Positions 56,579 through 64,000 of a DNA stretch of 64,000 nucleotides are shown here, in pieces. Position numbers and translations under genes: made by a program. This DNA is from Pseudomonas sp. DY-1 (GTDB lineage Bacteria > Pseudomonadota > Gammaproteobacteria > Pseudomonadales > Pseudomonadaceae), in NCBI RefSeq assembly GCF_003626975.1, contig NZ_CP032616.1:310001-374000 (forward strand), given 5' to 3'. The notes beneath the pieces were generated by a model. That model ran no database searches, had not been told where the DNA came from, and saw only the letters and a program-made list of their open reading frames with translations. The first letter of the stretch is position 1. The number at the start of each line of letters is the position of its first letter.

Positions 56579-57475
56579 TCAAGGGCGCGAATACACCTTG
56601 AACAGCGTTTGGTCCAACTCGCTCGGCGGGCCGAAGTACTTGCTGTAGAGCGGCGTGATGGCACCGGATCGGTAGATCTGGCTCAGCGCCGTATCCACTT
56701 GCAGGCGGAAATCCTCGTCGTCCCGGGCCAGCGCCAGGGACACCGGCTCGAACTCGAAACGCCGGTCGAGCACCGTCAGGTTGGTGTTGGCGGTATCCCG
56801 CGCCACCAGGCTGCGCAGGATCATTTGGCTGGCGAAGAAGGCGTCCACCTTGCCGTTGGCTACCTGCTCCACGCCCTCGGCGGGGCTGGCCACGGTCTCC
56901 AGGTTGACCAGCACTTTAAGCAGGCGCAGCTTCTCCCGCGCCCAGGTCTCCACCAGCGAGCCGCCCTGAACCGCGAAGGTGTGGGCAGACAGACCGCGAT
57001 TGAGGGTGGCGCGCCAGGTGGGGCCGGTCTGCTCCACTTCGCCATTGAGCACTTTCACCAGCGACAGCGGTGCATCCTTGCGCAGCACGACACCGATCCC
57101 GGCGGTGTACACAGGCAGAGAGAAGGCGACCGTCTGGCGGCGCTTCAGGGTTTCCACCATGGGGCTGCAGAGCAGGTCCACGCCGCCGCTTTGCACCACG
57201 TCCAGAGCCTTGTCCGGCGCGAGGGGCACGAAGCGTACCTTCATCGCCGCGAGGCCGGGCTGGGTGCGTAATTGGTCGGCCACTTTCTGGCACAGGTCGA
57301 TGGTGTAGCCAGAGGCCCCTTCTCCCTCGGCGGAGGAGAACGGTGGTTGGTCCGGCAAGTAGCCGAGGGTCAGCGTGCTGCTGGCGCGGATACGGTCGAG
57401 CGTCTGGGCCGGGGCCAGCGATGGCAGCAGCAGCGTTAGCAGCAGGGACAGCCAGGAGAGATGCTTGGCGTTCAT
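56579..57475 (-). CDS. Periplasmic amino-acid-type binding protein (SBP family 3)
   Basis: The 298-residue precursor has a signal peptide (about 1-24, ending APA). The family 3 fold includes LTLGYLPDQPPFSSAEGEGASGYTIDLCQKVA (in parts, about 36-67), GGVDLLCSPM (about 97-106) and GGSLVETWAREK (about 155-166). The ligand is probably an amino acid or amine. The ATG overlaps the stop of the PotE-like gene by 4 bp, so it is made together with an antiporter and not with ABC permeases. It is the last gene of the pair. Confidence 0.85.
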   Translation of the reverse strand: MNAKHLSWLSLLLTLLLPSLAPAQTLDRIRASSTLTLGYLPDQPPFSSAEGEGASGYTIDLCQKVADQLRTQPGLAAMKVRFVPLAPDKALDVVQSGGVDLLCSPMVETLKRRQTVAFSLPVYTAGIGVVLRKDAPLSLVKVLNGEVEQTGPTWRATLNRGLSAHTFAVQGGSLVETWAREKLRLLKVLVNLETVASPAEGVEQVANGKVDAFFASQMILRSLVARDTANTNLTVLDRRFEFEPVSLALARDDEDFRLQVDTALSQIYRSGAITPLYSKYFGPPSELDQTLFKVYSRP

Positions 57476-58821
57476 GCTTTGTCCTCCAGGCCAAGGGCAC
57501 GCGTGCGCGCGGCGCGCTCTTCAAGGAAACGGTCAGCGATGTAGCCGAACATCAGGTATCCAACTGCGGTAACGATCATGCCGCCGAATACCGCCTCCAT
57601 GCCTGAGGCGTAGAGCGCATAGAGGCTGTAGGCCATCGCGATGATCAGTACGCCGACGTTGCGATGATGCGGGAAACCCGTTACTCCGGCCTTCTGCATG
57701 ATCACCAGCAGCGCCGAGAGTGAGGTGATGTAGGGAATGATGTTGGTCACGGCAGCCAGGTTCACCAGTTTGCCGAATTGCTCCGAGGCATTGGGCGAAA
57801 TGGTCGACACCGCCATGGCGCTTTGCAGGATGGCATTGGCCACCAGCCCGGCAATGGGCGCGCCCAGCAGGGTGACCTTGGCGAACAGCGTCGGGAACAT
57901 GTGTTGGTCGGCGGTGACCTTGGCCGTCTGTGCCAGGGTGAATTGCCAGCCCAGCAGCGATCCGACGCAGGCCATTACCGCCAGGCCCATGATCACGTCA
58001 CCCACCAGTGGGTTGAACATCTTCGCGTAGACGAAGGCGAAGGGTGCGCTGGAGTTGGCCAGTTCGGGGTTGGGCACGATGCCCATGATCACCGACGTGG
58101 ACAGCACGTAGATCACCGCAGCCCCCAGGGTGCCCAGCAGGCAGGCCAGCGGCACGTTGCGCTTGGGGTTCTCCACGGCATCTGAGTTCTGCGCAGCGGA
58201 TTCCATGCCGAGGAAGGCCCAAAGGGTGAGGGGAATGCTTTGGGTAATGGCGTCGTTGGTGGCGATTCCGTTCGGGTTCCAGGCAGCGCGGAAGATATCG
58301 GCGTCGAACCAGAACCAGCCGATCACCGATAGCCCCGCCACCGGGATGATCACGCCCCACACGGTGATCGAGCCGATATGCCCGGTAATCTTCGGCCCGC
58401 CGAAGTTGGCCAGGGTGGTCAGCCAGATCAGCCCCACCGCACCGATAAACAACGGGATCGCGCCGCTGCCCAGCCAGGGGAAGAAGGGCGTGAGATAGCC
58501 GACGGCGGATATCGCGATGGCCACATTGCCAATGGCCAGTGAGAGGAAATAGAGATAGGAGCAGAGGAAGAAGGCTGACTTGCCGTGGGCTTCTTCGGTA
58601 TAGGCCGACATCCCGCCCGAGCGGGCACAGAAGATGCCGCACTGGGCGAAGCAGTAGGCGATGGCCATGGAACCCACTGCGGTGATGATCCAGGACAGTA
58701 GGGAGATCGCGCCCAACTGCGCCATGCTGGAAGGCAGCATGATGATGCCTGACCCCATCATGTTCACCGCCACCAGGGTGGTAAGCGCGGTCAGGCTCAT
58801 TTTCTTGCCGGAAGCTGCCAT
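57472..58821 (-). CDS. potE: PotE-like amino acid/polyamine antiporter
   Basis: This 449-residue, 12-helix APC-family transporter resembles PotE, the putrescine/ornithine antiporter. Helix 1 contains the substrate signature GSGIIMLPSSMA (about 24-35). SGGMSAYTEEAHG (about 77-89) and LWAFLGMESAAQNSDAVENPKRN (in parts, about 200-222) follow the PotE pattern. The start is placed at the ATG for MAASGKKMS. Longer frames upstream run into the divergent promoter region. Typical PotE genes accompany speC/speF, absent here. It is translationally coupled to a periplasmic binding protein instead. Confidence 0.85.
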   Translation of the reverse strand: MAASGKKMSLTALTTLVAVNMMGSGIIMLPSSMAQLGAISLLSWIITAVGSMAIAYCFAQCGIFCARSGGMSAYTEEAHGKSAFFLCSYLYFLSLAIGNVAIAISAVGYLTPFFPWLGSGAIPLFIGAVGLIWLTTLANFGGPKITGHIGSITVWGVIIPVAGLSVIGWFWFDADIFRAAWNPNGIATNDAITQSIPLTLWAFLGMESAAQNSDAVENPKRNVPLACLLGTLGAAVIYVLSTSVIMGIVPNPELANSSAPFAFVYAKMFNPLVGDVIMGLAVMACVGSLLGWQFTLAQTAKVTADQHMFPTLFAKVTLLGAPIAGLVANAILQSAMAVSTISPNASEQFGKLVNLAAVTNIIPYITSLSALLVIMQKAGVTGFPHHRNVGVLIIAMAYSLYALYASGMEAVFGGMIVTAVGYLMFGYIADRFLEERAARTRALGLEDKA

Positions 58822-58934
58822 GCTGGAAACCTTTTGAGGGAGATGTCTCCAGAAAGATAGGTGGCGCAGGACGATGCTGCCGCTCGGCCGGGAGTAGAAT
58901 TCACTTCCCTGCAACGTACCGCCGCGAGCCACTC

Positions 58935-59567
58935 ATGCCCTTGCAACCCGACGACCTGGCCAGCATCACCGCCACGACCCTCGACGACTACAACCGCAAT
59001 GCCGAAGATTTTCGCGAAGGTACCCGTGATCATGACGTTCGCCAGAACATAGAGGCGCTGCTGCGGCATATCAGGGGCGGCGCGCCGTTCACCATTCTCG
59101 ATTTCGGCTGCGGTCCCGGCCGCGACTTGCAGGCTTTCACCCGTCTCGGCCATCAGGCAATCGGCCTGGATGGTGCGGAGAGCTTCGTCGCCATGGCCCG
59201 CGCCGATTCCGGCTGTGAGGTCTGGCACCAGGATTTTCTCGCCCTGGACCTGCCGGCCGAACGTTTTGACGGCATCTTCGCCAACGCCAGCCTATTCCAC
59301 GTACCACGCCAGGAACTGCCCCGCGTCCTGCGCCAGCTACATGGCGCGCTGAAACCTGGCGGCGTGCTTTTCAGCTCTAACCCGCGCGGGAAGAACGACG
59401 AAGGCTGGAGCGGCAGTCGCTACGGCTCCTGGCACGACTACGACAGCTGGAAAATCCTGCTGGAAGCGGCGGGCTTCGAGGAACTGGAGCACTACTACCG
59501 TCCAGCGGGCCTGCCGCGGGAGCAGCAGCCGTGGCTGGCGAGCGTGTGGCGCAAAAGCGTTCGGTAG
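58935..59567 (+). CDS. Class I SAM-dependent methyltransferase
   Basis: This 210-residue Rossmann methyltransferase has motif I ILDFGCGPGRDLQAF (about 53-67), motif II GLDGAESFVAMA (about 76-87) and FDGIFANASLFHVPR (about 110-124). HGALKPGGVLFSS (about 136-148) is motif III. The substrate is unknown; small molecules or a lipid head group are possible. It diverges from the PotE-like gene with 113 bp between starts. Confidence 0.88.
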   Translation: MPLQPDDLASITATTLDDYNRNAEDFREGTRDHDVRQNIEALLRHIRGGAPFTILDFGCGPGRDLQAFTRLGHQAIGLDGAESFVAMARADSGCEVWHQDFLALDLPAERFDGIFANASLFHVPRQELPRVLRQLHGALKPGGVLFSSNPRGKNDEGWSGSRYGSWHDYDSWKILLEAAGFEELEHYYRPAGLPREQQPWLASVWRKSVR

Positions 59568-59578
59568 GGGCTAACACT

Positions 59579-59661
59579 CGTAGGTTGCGACTGAGCTCCG
59601 CGAAGCCCAACGTTCAAGGTCACGTCCGCGCGTTGGGCTTCGTTCCTCTGCCCAACCTACG
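59579..59661. repeat. Full copy of the GTAGGTTG / CCAACCTAC repeat
   Basis: Outer arms GTAGGTTG and CCAACCTAC enclose inner arms CGAAGCCCAACG (59601-59612) and CGTTGGGCTTCG (59631-59642). It is the best-preserved copy in the window and is followed 20 bp later by a single REP (TTGGCGAATGAATTCGCCCC at 59680-59699). Confidence 0.8.
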
Positions 59662-59731
59662 GCAGGCCTGGGGCCTGCTTGGCGAATGAATTCGCCCCTA
59701 CAGTGGGCCCTGTCAGGCTTGGATAGAGACT

Positions 59732-59974
59732 TCATCCCTTGCGCGGCATTTCCTTCGGCAGGTCTTTCCCCGCTTCGGGCACCTTGGGGTGGGTGAGGGC
59801 CTGGCGCACCTTTTCGTAGTCGTCGTAGGGCAGGCCGGCGCGGCTGAGCATTTCCAGGGCGAACTGTTTCACCTCGGCGTCGGTGTAGGGGCGTGGCTCG
59901 GGTTCGGCCTGGCTGGCACAGCCGGTGATGATCAGTGCCGTTACGGCCAGCGCAAGGATGTGGGCGTGCTTCAT
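59732..59974 (-). CDS. Small lipoprotein
   Basis: The 80-residue protein has a lipoprotein signal (about 1-18) with the lipobox ITGC, so Cys is the likely lipidated residue after cleavage. The mature part is short, charged and rich in Pro, Lys and Glu. It has no known domain. The start is the ATG for MKHAHILA; 23 upstream codons lack a signal. It diverges from the GntR gene with 180 bp between starts. The function is unknown. Confidence 0.72.
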   Translation of the reverse strand: MKHAHILALAVTALIITGCASQAEPEPRPYTDAEVKQFALEMLSRAGLPYDDYEKVRQALTHPKVPEAGKDLPKEMPRKG

Positions 59975-60130
59975 GGGGGCGTTCCCGAGCGGTGCTTGTG
60001 AGTGCGTGCAGGCTACCAACGGCGGGAGGGGGCGAAAAATCATCCCTGTAGATAATGACTATTGCCTCAAGCGCAAGGATGCCGCGGTTGCGAGACGATA
60101 GTGAGCAGGCTAACCTTTGCCATCTCAAAT

Positions 60131-60141
60131 TCATCGGATGA
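60131..60141. promoter_or_regulatory. TCATCGGATGA dyad ahead of the GntR gene
   Basis: This perfect 11-bp dyad (TCATC-G-GATGA) ends 13 bp before the chosen start codon and flanks the ribosome site. A position this close would suit autorepression by the GntR protein. It is short enough to arise by chance. Confidence 0.35.
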
Positions 60142-60154
60142 TTGGATGTTTGCC

Positions 60155-60805
60155 ATGTCCGCACTCGCCCTCAAGCGCTCCCTGGTGGATATCGCCCTGG
60201 AGCAGATTCGCCAACGCATCGACGACGGCACCTGGCCCCTGGGCCAGCGTCTGCCGCCGGAGCCCGAACTCGCCGAGATCATCGGCATCAGCCGCAATAC
60301 CGTGCGCGAGGCCGTGCGCGTGCTGACCTTTTCCGGCGTGCTGGAAGTGCGTCAGGGCGACGGCACCTATGTGCGCGCCTGCGCCGACCCGCTCAGCACG
60401 ATGCAGGCGCTGGCCCGCAGTTCGGTGGAGCAGGCGCTGGAGGCGAGGGGAATGATCGAGGTCGAGGCGTCGCGGCTGGCGGCCCTGCGTCGCACAGAAG
60501 ACGACCTTGCCGCACTGCGCGTGGCCCTGGCCGCGTCCGCCGCACGTTCCGGCTATGAGGATATCGACGACTACATCGTCCATGACCTGGCCTTCCACCA
60601 GCGGGTGGTGGATAGCGCCCACAATCCGGTGCTGAGCCAGCTGTATCGCTATTTCTCCCAGGTCATCCGCGTTGGCCTGGAACGCACCATTTCCGATCCC
60701 GAGCGTGAGCAGCCGAGTTTCGAGCTGCATCGCGATCTGCTCGACGCCATCGAACGCCAAGACGCGGACGCCGCCGCAGCGGCCAACCGCGCATTGCTGA
60801 TCTGA
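60155..60805 (+). CDS. GntR/FadR-family transcriptional regulator
   Basis: This 216-residue protein has the GntR winged helix (about 5-70; LPPEPELAEIIGISRNTVREAVRVL, in two parts) and a C-terminal FCD effector domain. The FCD metal ligands are suggested by DLAFHQRVV and ELHRDLLDAI. The start is ATG 60155; ATG 60146 is an alternative. The CynX-type transporter starts 28 bp after the stop, so the regulator and transporter are probably co-transcribed and the transporter's substrate may be the effector. Confidence 0.88.
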   Translation: MSALALKRSLVDIALEQIRQRIDDGTWPLGQRLPPEPELAEIIGISRNTVREAVRVLTFSGVLEVRQGDGTYVRACADPLSTMQALARSSVEQALEARGMIEVEASRLAALRRTEDDLAALRVALAASAARSGYEDIDDYIVHDLAFHQRVVDSAHNPVLSQLYRYFSQVIRVGLERTISDPEREQPSFELHRDLLDAIERQDADAAAAANRALLI

Positions 60806-60833
60806 CCTTGCCCCATTTCTGGAGCTGCCTTGC

Positions 60834-62108
60834 ATGAATGCCCCGAATCCTGTGGATGACCCCAAGCCGGCCTGCTCGCCGGAGGAACTGCTGATCGACG
60901 CCGAGGCCGACGACGAACCCCAGCCCCAGGCGCTACGCGGTAGCACCGTGCTGCTTCTGGTCGGGTTGGTGATGGTGGCGCTGAACCTGCGCCCTGCGCT
61001 GTCCAGCCTGGCGCCGATGCTCAACATGGTGCGCGAGGCGACGGGACTGTCGGCTACCGGCGCGGGCCTGCTGACCACCTTGCCGGTGCTCTGCCTCGGC
61101 CTGTTCGCGCCCCTGGCGCCGATGCTGGCGCGGCGTCTGGGCAGTGAGCGCACGGTGCTACTGATCCTCCTGACGCTGGCCGGCGGCATCGTGCTGCGCA
61201 GCCTGTTCCCGGTAGCGGGGCTGTTCGTGGGCAGCCTGGTGGCCGGTGCGAGCATCGGCATCATCGGCGTATTGCTGCCGGGAATCGTCAAGCGTGATTT
61301 CCCCCATATCGCCGGCCTGATGACCGGCGTCTACACCATGGCGCTGTGCCTGGGCGCGGCGTTGGCTGCCGGCGCTACGGTGCCGCTGGCTGAGTTGATG
61401 GATGATGCCTGGCAGCCGGCCCTGGCCTTCTGGGCGCTGCCGGCGATCATCGCGGCGCTGATCTGGCTGCCCCAGGCTCGCCAGAGCCAGCATGCCCATC
61501 GCCAGGCCTACAAGGTGACCGGCCTGTGGCGCGACCCGCTGGCCTGGCAGGTGACCCTCTACATGGGCCTGCAATCTTCCCTGGCCTACATCGTGTTCGG
61601 CTGGTTGCCGTCGATTCTGATCGACCGGGGCCTGAGTGCTGTCCAGGCGGGCCTGGTGCTTTCCGGATCGGTGATGGTGCAGCTGATCAGCGCCCTTGGT
61701 GCGCCCTGGCTGGCCACTCGTGGCCGCGATCAGCGACTGGCCGTGGTACTGGTGATGGGCCTGACCCTCGTCGGCCTGCTGGGCATGCTCTATGCGCCGC
61801 TGTCCGGCATCTGGGGCTGGGCCGTGGTGCTCGGACTGGGGCAGGGCGGCACCTTCAGCATCGCCCTGGCGCTGATCGTGTTGCGTTCGAAAGACGCCCA
61901 TGTGGCTGCCAACCTTTCCGGCATGGCCCAGGGCGTGGGGTACACCCTGGCGGCCATGGGGCCGTTGATGGTGGGCGTGGTGCATGACCTGACCGAGGGT
62001 TGGAGTGCGGTGGGGATCATCTTCGTGGTGATCAGCCTGGCCGCCACCGCGTTTGGCCTGGGGGCCGGGCGCAACCTGCATGTGGCCGCCCGCAGCGAGC
62101 ATCTCTGA
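60834..62108 (+). CDS. CynX/NimT-type MFS transporter
   Basis: The 424-residue, 12-helix transporter resembles the cyanate transporter family CynX/NimT. LNLRPALSSLAPML (about 49-62) and TTLPVLCLGLFAPLAPMLARRLGSER (in parts, about 78-103) are typical of the group. The first 35 residues are a hydrophilic acidic extension. Real substrates of this family are mostly unproven; cyanate, nitroimidazole and organic acids have been proposed. It is probably regulated by the upstream GntR protein. Confidence 0.87.
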   Translation: MNAPNPVDDPKPACSPEELLIDAEADDEPQPQALRGSTVLLLVGLVMVALNLRPALSSLAPMLNMVREATGLSATGAGLLTTLPVLCLGLFAPLAPMLARRLGSERTVLLILLTLAGGIVLRSLFPVAGLFVGSLVAGASIGIIGVLLPGIVKRDFPHIAGLMTGVYTMALCLGAALAAGATVPLAELMDDAWQPALAFWALPAIIAALIWLPQARQSQHAHRQAYKVTGLWRDPLAWQVTLYMGLQSSLAYIVFGWLPSILIDRGLSAVQAGLVLSGSVMVQLISALGAPWLATRGRDQRLAVVLVMGLTLVGLLGMLYAPLSGIWGWAVVLGLGQGGTFSIALALIVLRSKDAHVAANLSGMAQGVGYTLAAMGPLMVGVVHDLTEGWSAVGIIFVVISLAATAFGLGAGRNLHVAARSEHL

Positions 62109-62172
62109 AGGTCGGCCCAAGTGTCTTCCCACAGTTGGTTTCTGGCGCCAAACCTGGCTCTGGCTCAGAGCC

Positions 62173-62248
62173 GTAGGCTGGTCTGAGGCCACGAAGCCCA
62201 ACGATCCAGCACGCCACGTTGGGCTTCGCAGGGGCAGCGCGAACCTAC
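62173..62248. repeat. Copy of the GTAGG / CCAACCTAC-type repeat
   Basis: GTAGGCTGGTC and GAACCTAC are the outer arms. CGAAGCCCAACG and CGTTGGGCTTCG (62217-62228) are the inner arms, identical to those at 59579-59661. It lies between convergent genes. Confidence 0.78.
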
Positions 62249-62252
62249 AGGG

Positions 62253-63194
62253 TCATTGCGTGCCAGGCCGCCAGTTGGCGTTGAACTGTTCCGCCATCTT
62301 CTGCTGGCGGAAGCGCTCGACGATGAAATCGATGAACACGCGGGTCTTGGCCGGCAGCAGTTTCTGCGCGCTGAAGTAGAGCGACAGGCTGCCAGTGTCC
62401 ACGTACCAGTCCGGCAGCACGCGCTCCAACGCGCCGCTCTTCAGGTGGGGCAGGGCGTGGACTGTGCTCACCAGGGTCACACCGAGCCCTTGCATGGCCG
62501 CATGGCAGGCTGCTTCCGGGTCGGTCATGGCCATGCGCAGCTTCAGCTCGAAGGTCGCCTGGCGATCATCGCGGGTGCGCAACGGCCAGGCACGAACGCG
62601 CCCGGTCTGGGGGGAGCGGATGAGGATGCCATCGTGCCGGGCGAGGTCTTCCGGGGAGACGATGGCAGGGCTGCGCGCCAGATACTCCCTGGATGCCAGC
62701 AGCACCCGATGTGCCGGTCCCAATTGGCGTGCGATCACTCCGGGCGGCAGTTCGAAGCCACCGCCGATGGCAGCGTCGAAGCCTTCGCCAATCAGGTCTA
62801 CGGGACGGTTGTCGAAGTGCCAGTCAGGGATGATCGCCGGGTAGCGGGCAAGGAACTCACCGAGGTGCGGCAGGATGTAATCCCGGCCGAACGACACGCC
62901 CATGCTCACCTTCAGGGTGCCCGCCGGTTGGCCCTGGCTGCTGGCGAGGTTCGCCACCGCACCCTGGATGCTCGCCAGCCCTCCACTCACCTCCGCGAGG
63001 AAGCGCTCGCCGGCCTCGGTCAGTGTCAGGCGGCGTGTGCTGCGCAGGAATAGGCGCACGCCGAGGTTGGACTCCAGTCGTGCCACATTCTTGCCTACCG
63101 CGGCGGGTGTCAGGCCCAGGCGCCTTGCGGCTTCGGCAAAGCTGCCGGCCTCGGCGGCGCGCACGAAGCACTCGATGCTGCTGAGGGTTTCCAT
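62253..63194 (-). CDS. LysR-family transcriptional regulator
   Basis: This 313-residue LTTR of the CrgA-like group has a helix-turn-helix at about 1-60 (SSIECFVRAAEAGSFAEAARRLG) and LTPAAVGKNVARLES. The start is the ATG for METLSSIE. It diverges from an SDR gene; the 120-bp interval contains a perfect 13-bp dyad fitting an LTTR site. SDR-LysR pairs of this kind are common in pseudomonads and the regulator usually activates the SDR gene. Confidence 0.9.
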   Translation of the reverse strand: METLSSIECFVRAAEAGSFAEAARRLGLTPAAVGKNVARLESNLGVRLFLRSTRRLTLTEAGERFLAEVSGGLASIQGAVANLASSQGQPAGTLKVSMGVSFGRDYILPHLGEFLARYPAIIPDWHFDNRPVDLIGEGFDAAIGGGFELPPGVIARQLGPAHRVLLASREYLARSPAIVSPEDLARHDGILIRSPQTGRVRAWPLRTRDDRQATFELKLRMAMTDPEAACHAAMQGLGVTLVSTVHALPHLKSGALERVLPDWYVDTGSLSLYFSAQKLLPAKTRVFIDFIVERFRQQKMAEQFNANWRPGTQ

Positions 63195-63205
63195 GGGTTC
63201 TCCAT

Positions 63206-63218
63206 ATACCACTGGTAT
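63206..63218. promoter_or_regulatory. ATACCA-C-TGGTAT dyad, probable LysR operator
   Basis: Perfect 13-bp dyad starting 12 bp upstream of the LysR start codon and about 100 bp before the divergent SDR gene. LTTR recognition sites are usually short interrupted dyads in this position, where they serve both autorepression and activation of the divergent gene. Confidence 0.55.
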
Positions 63219-63266
63219 CGACTGAATATAGCGATTACTGGCTTATCGGTTGCGAATAAGGGGTGA

Positions 63267-63301
63267 ATACTGGGGCCGTCTTCCACACAAAACCCCAGTA
63301 T
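63267..63301 (+). other. Stem-loop in the SDR leader
   Basis: ATACTGGGG (63267-63275) pairs perfectly with CCCCAGTAT (63293-63301), leaving a 17-nt loop. It ends 1-2 nt before the AGGAGA ribosome site, so folding could affect translation or mark an operator for a second regulator. Confidence 0.45.
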
Positions 63302-63314
63302 CAGGAGATACCCA

Positions 63315-64000
63315 ATGAGCACTCTGAAAACTCTCGAAGGCAAAGTCGCATTCATCCAGGGCGGTTCCCGCGGTATCGGCGCCGCCATCGCCAGACGCCT
63401 GGCCAATGATGGCGCCGCAGTCGCGCTGACCTACGCCGCGTCCGCCAGCAGCGCCCTTGAAGTGGTCCAGGCAATCGAAGCCGCCGGCGGCCGCGCTATC
63501 GCGATCAAGGCCGATAGCCGAGACGAAAAGGCCATTCGCGCCGCCATCCGCCACACCGTGGAGACTTTCGGCCGACTCGACATCCTGGTGAACAATGCCG
63601 GCGTGCTGGCCGTGGCGCCCATCGAAGAATTCAGCATCGACGACCTCGATCGCACCCTGGACGTCAACGTCCGCAGCGTAGTGATCGCCAGCCAGGAAGC
63701 AGCGCGTGTCATGGGTGACGGCGGCCGCATCATCACCATTGGCAGCACCAACGCCGAGCGCATGCCCTTTGCCGGAGGTTCGGTCTACGCACTGAGCAAG
63801 GCGGCCGTGGCCGGTTTCACCAAGGGCCTGGCCCGTGACCTGGGGCCGCGCGGCATCACCGTCAACAACGTGCAGCCGGGGCCAGTGGATACCGAGATGA
63901 ACCCCGATAACGGCGAGTTCGCCACGTCCCTCAAGCAGTTGATGGCCCTGCCGCGCTACGGTCAGGCTGAGGAAATCGCCAGCTTCGTGGCTTACCTCGC
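63315..64000 (+). CDS. Short-chain dehydrogenase (3' end beyond the window)
   Basis: This SDR is cut by the window edge after 228 codons. The cofactor motif reads QGGSRGIGAAIARRLA (about 15-30), with Q-G in place of the usual T-G. LDILVNNAGVLA is at about 88-99 and YALSK (Y about 158, K about 162) provides the catalytic pair. The start ATG follows AGGAGATACCCA. It is probably the target of the divergent LysR regulator. The substrate is unknown. Confidence 0.88.
   Translation, partial: MSTLKTLEGKVAFIQGGSRGIGAAIARRLANDGAAVALTYAASASSALEVVQAIEAAGGRAIAIKADSRDEKAIRAAIRHTVETFGRLDILVNNAGVLAVAPIEEFSIDDLDRTLDVNVRSVVIASQEAARVMGDGGRIITIGSTNAERMPFAGGSVYALSKAAVAGFTKGLARDLGPRGITVNNVQPGPVDTEMNPDNGEFATSLKQLMALPRYGQAEEIASFVAYL

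Overview
The window is high-GC chromosomal DNA from a gammaproteobacterium of the genus Pseudomonas. The strongest grounds are the run gyrA-serC-pheA-hisC-tyrA/aroA-cmk with its fused TyrA-AroA enzyme, a CpxR/CpxP/CpxA-type cluster beside trkH, the mtaD/ubiG/mupP/yciK block diverging from mtnA, and REP-type intergenic repeats. The species cannot be fixed from the sequence alone. No rRNA, tRNA, CRISPR array, insertion sequence or prophage was seen.

Positions 1-30200 are core genome: an Mpo1-like membrane protein, an AraC regulator, two tandem trkH genes, a nitroreductase, the envelope-stress two-component system with a CpxR-type GTAAA repeat, yciI/yciB, a PHP-domain RNase, a YciO protein, scpA-scpB-rluB, a diguanylate cyclase, methylthioadenosine salvage (mtaD/mtnA), ubiquinone synthesis (ubiG), peptidoglycan recycling (mupP), gyrA and the aromatic amino acid supraoperon. 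The supraoperon ends at cmk. rpsA, which normally follows, is not here.

Positions 30200-36480 look like a rearranged or accessory stretch. They hold a large MHS-type transporter, a frameshifted DUF2388 pseudogene, an rlmE gene without its usual ftsH partner, a COG2509 FAD enzyme, a TrmH-type RNA methyltransferase and a scar made of two gene fragments.

Positions 36480-64000 are mostly metabolic and regulatory modules. They include a LysR-controlled cluster for an omega-amino acid such as GABA (aldehyde dehydrogenase, binding protein, permease, transaminase) with a shared promoter motif. Next is an operon pairing an outer-membrane protein with a Tat-exported flavoprotein, a cytochrome c, an NTF2-like protein and its own TatA. 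This resembles the sphingosine-oxidation genes of P. aeruginosa and is the most promising candidate for a little-described system. Further on are an InaA-type pseudokinase, an Ada protein that has lost three of four zinc cysteines beside a separate Ada zinc-domain gene, a PotE-like antiporter fused by overlap to a periplasmic binding protein, a GntR/CynX-type pair, and a LysR/SDR pair cut by the window end.

Positions, motifs and frames were read by eye. Family names come from recognition of protein sequence, not from searches.
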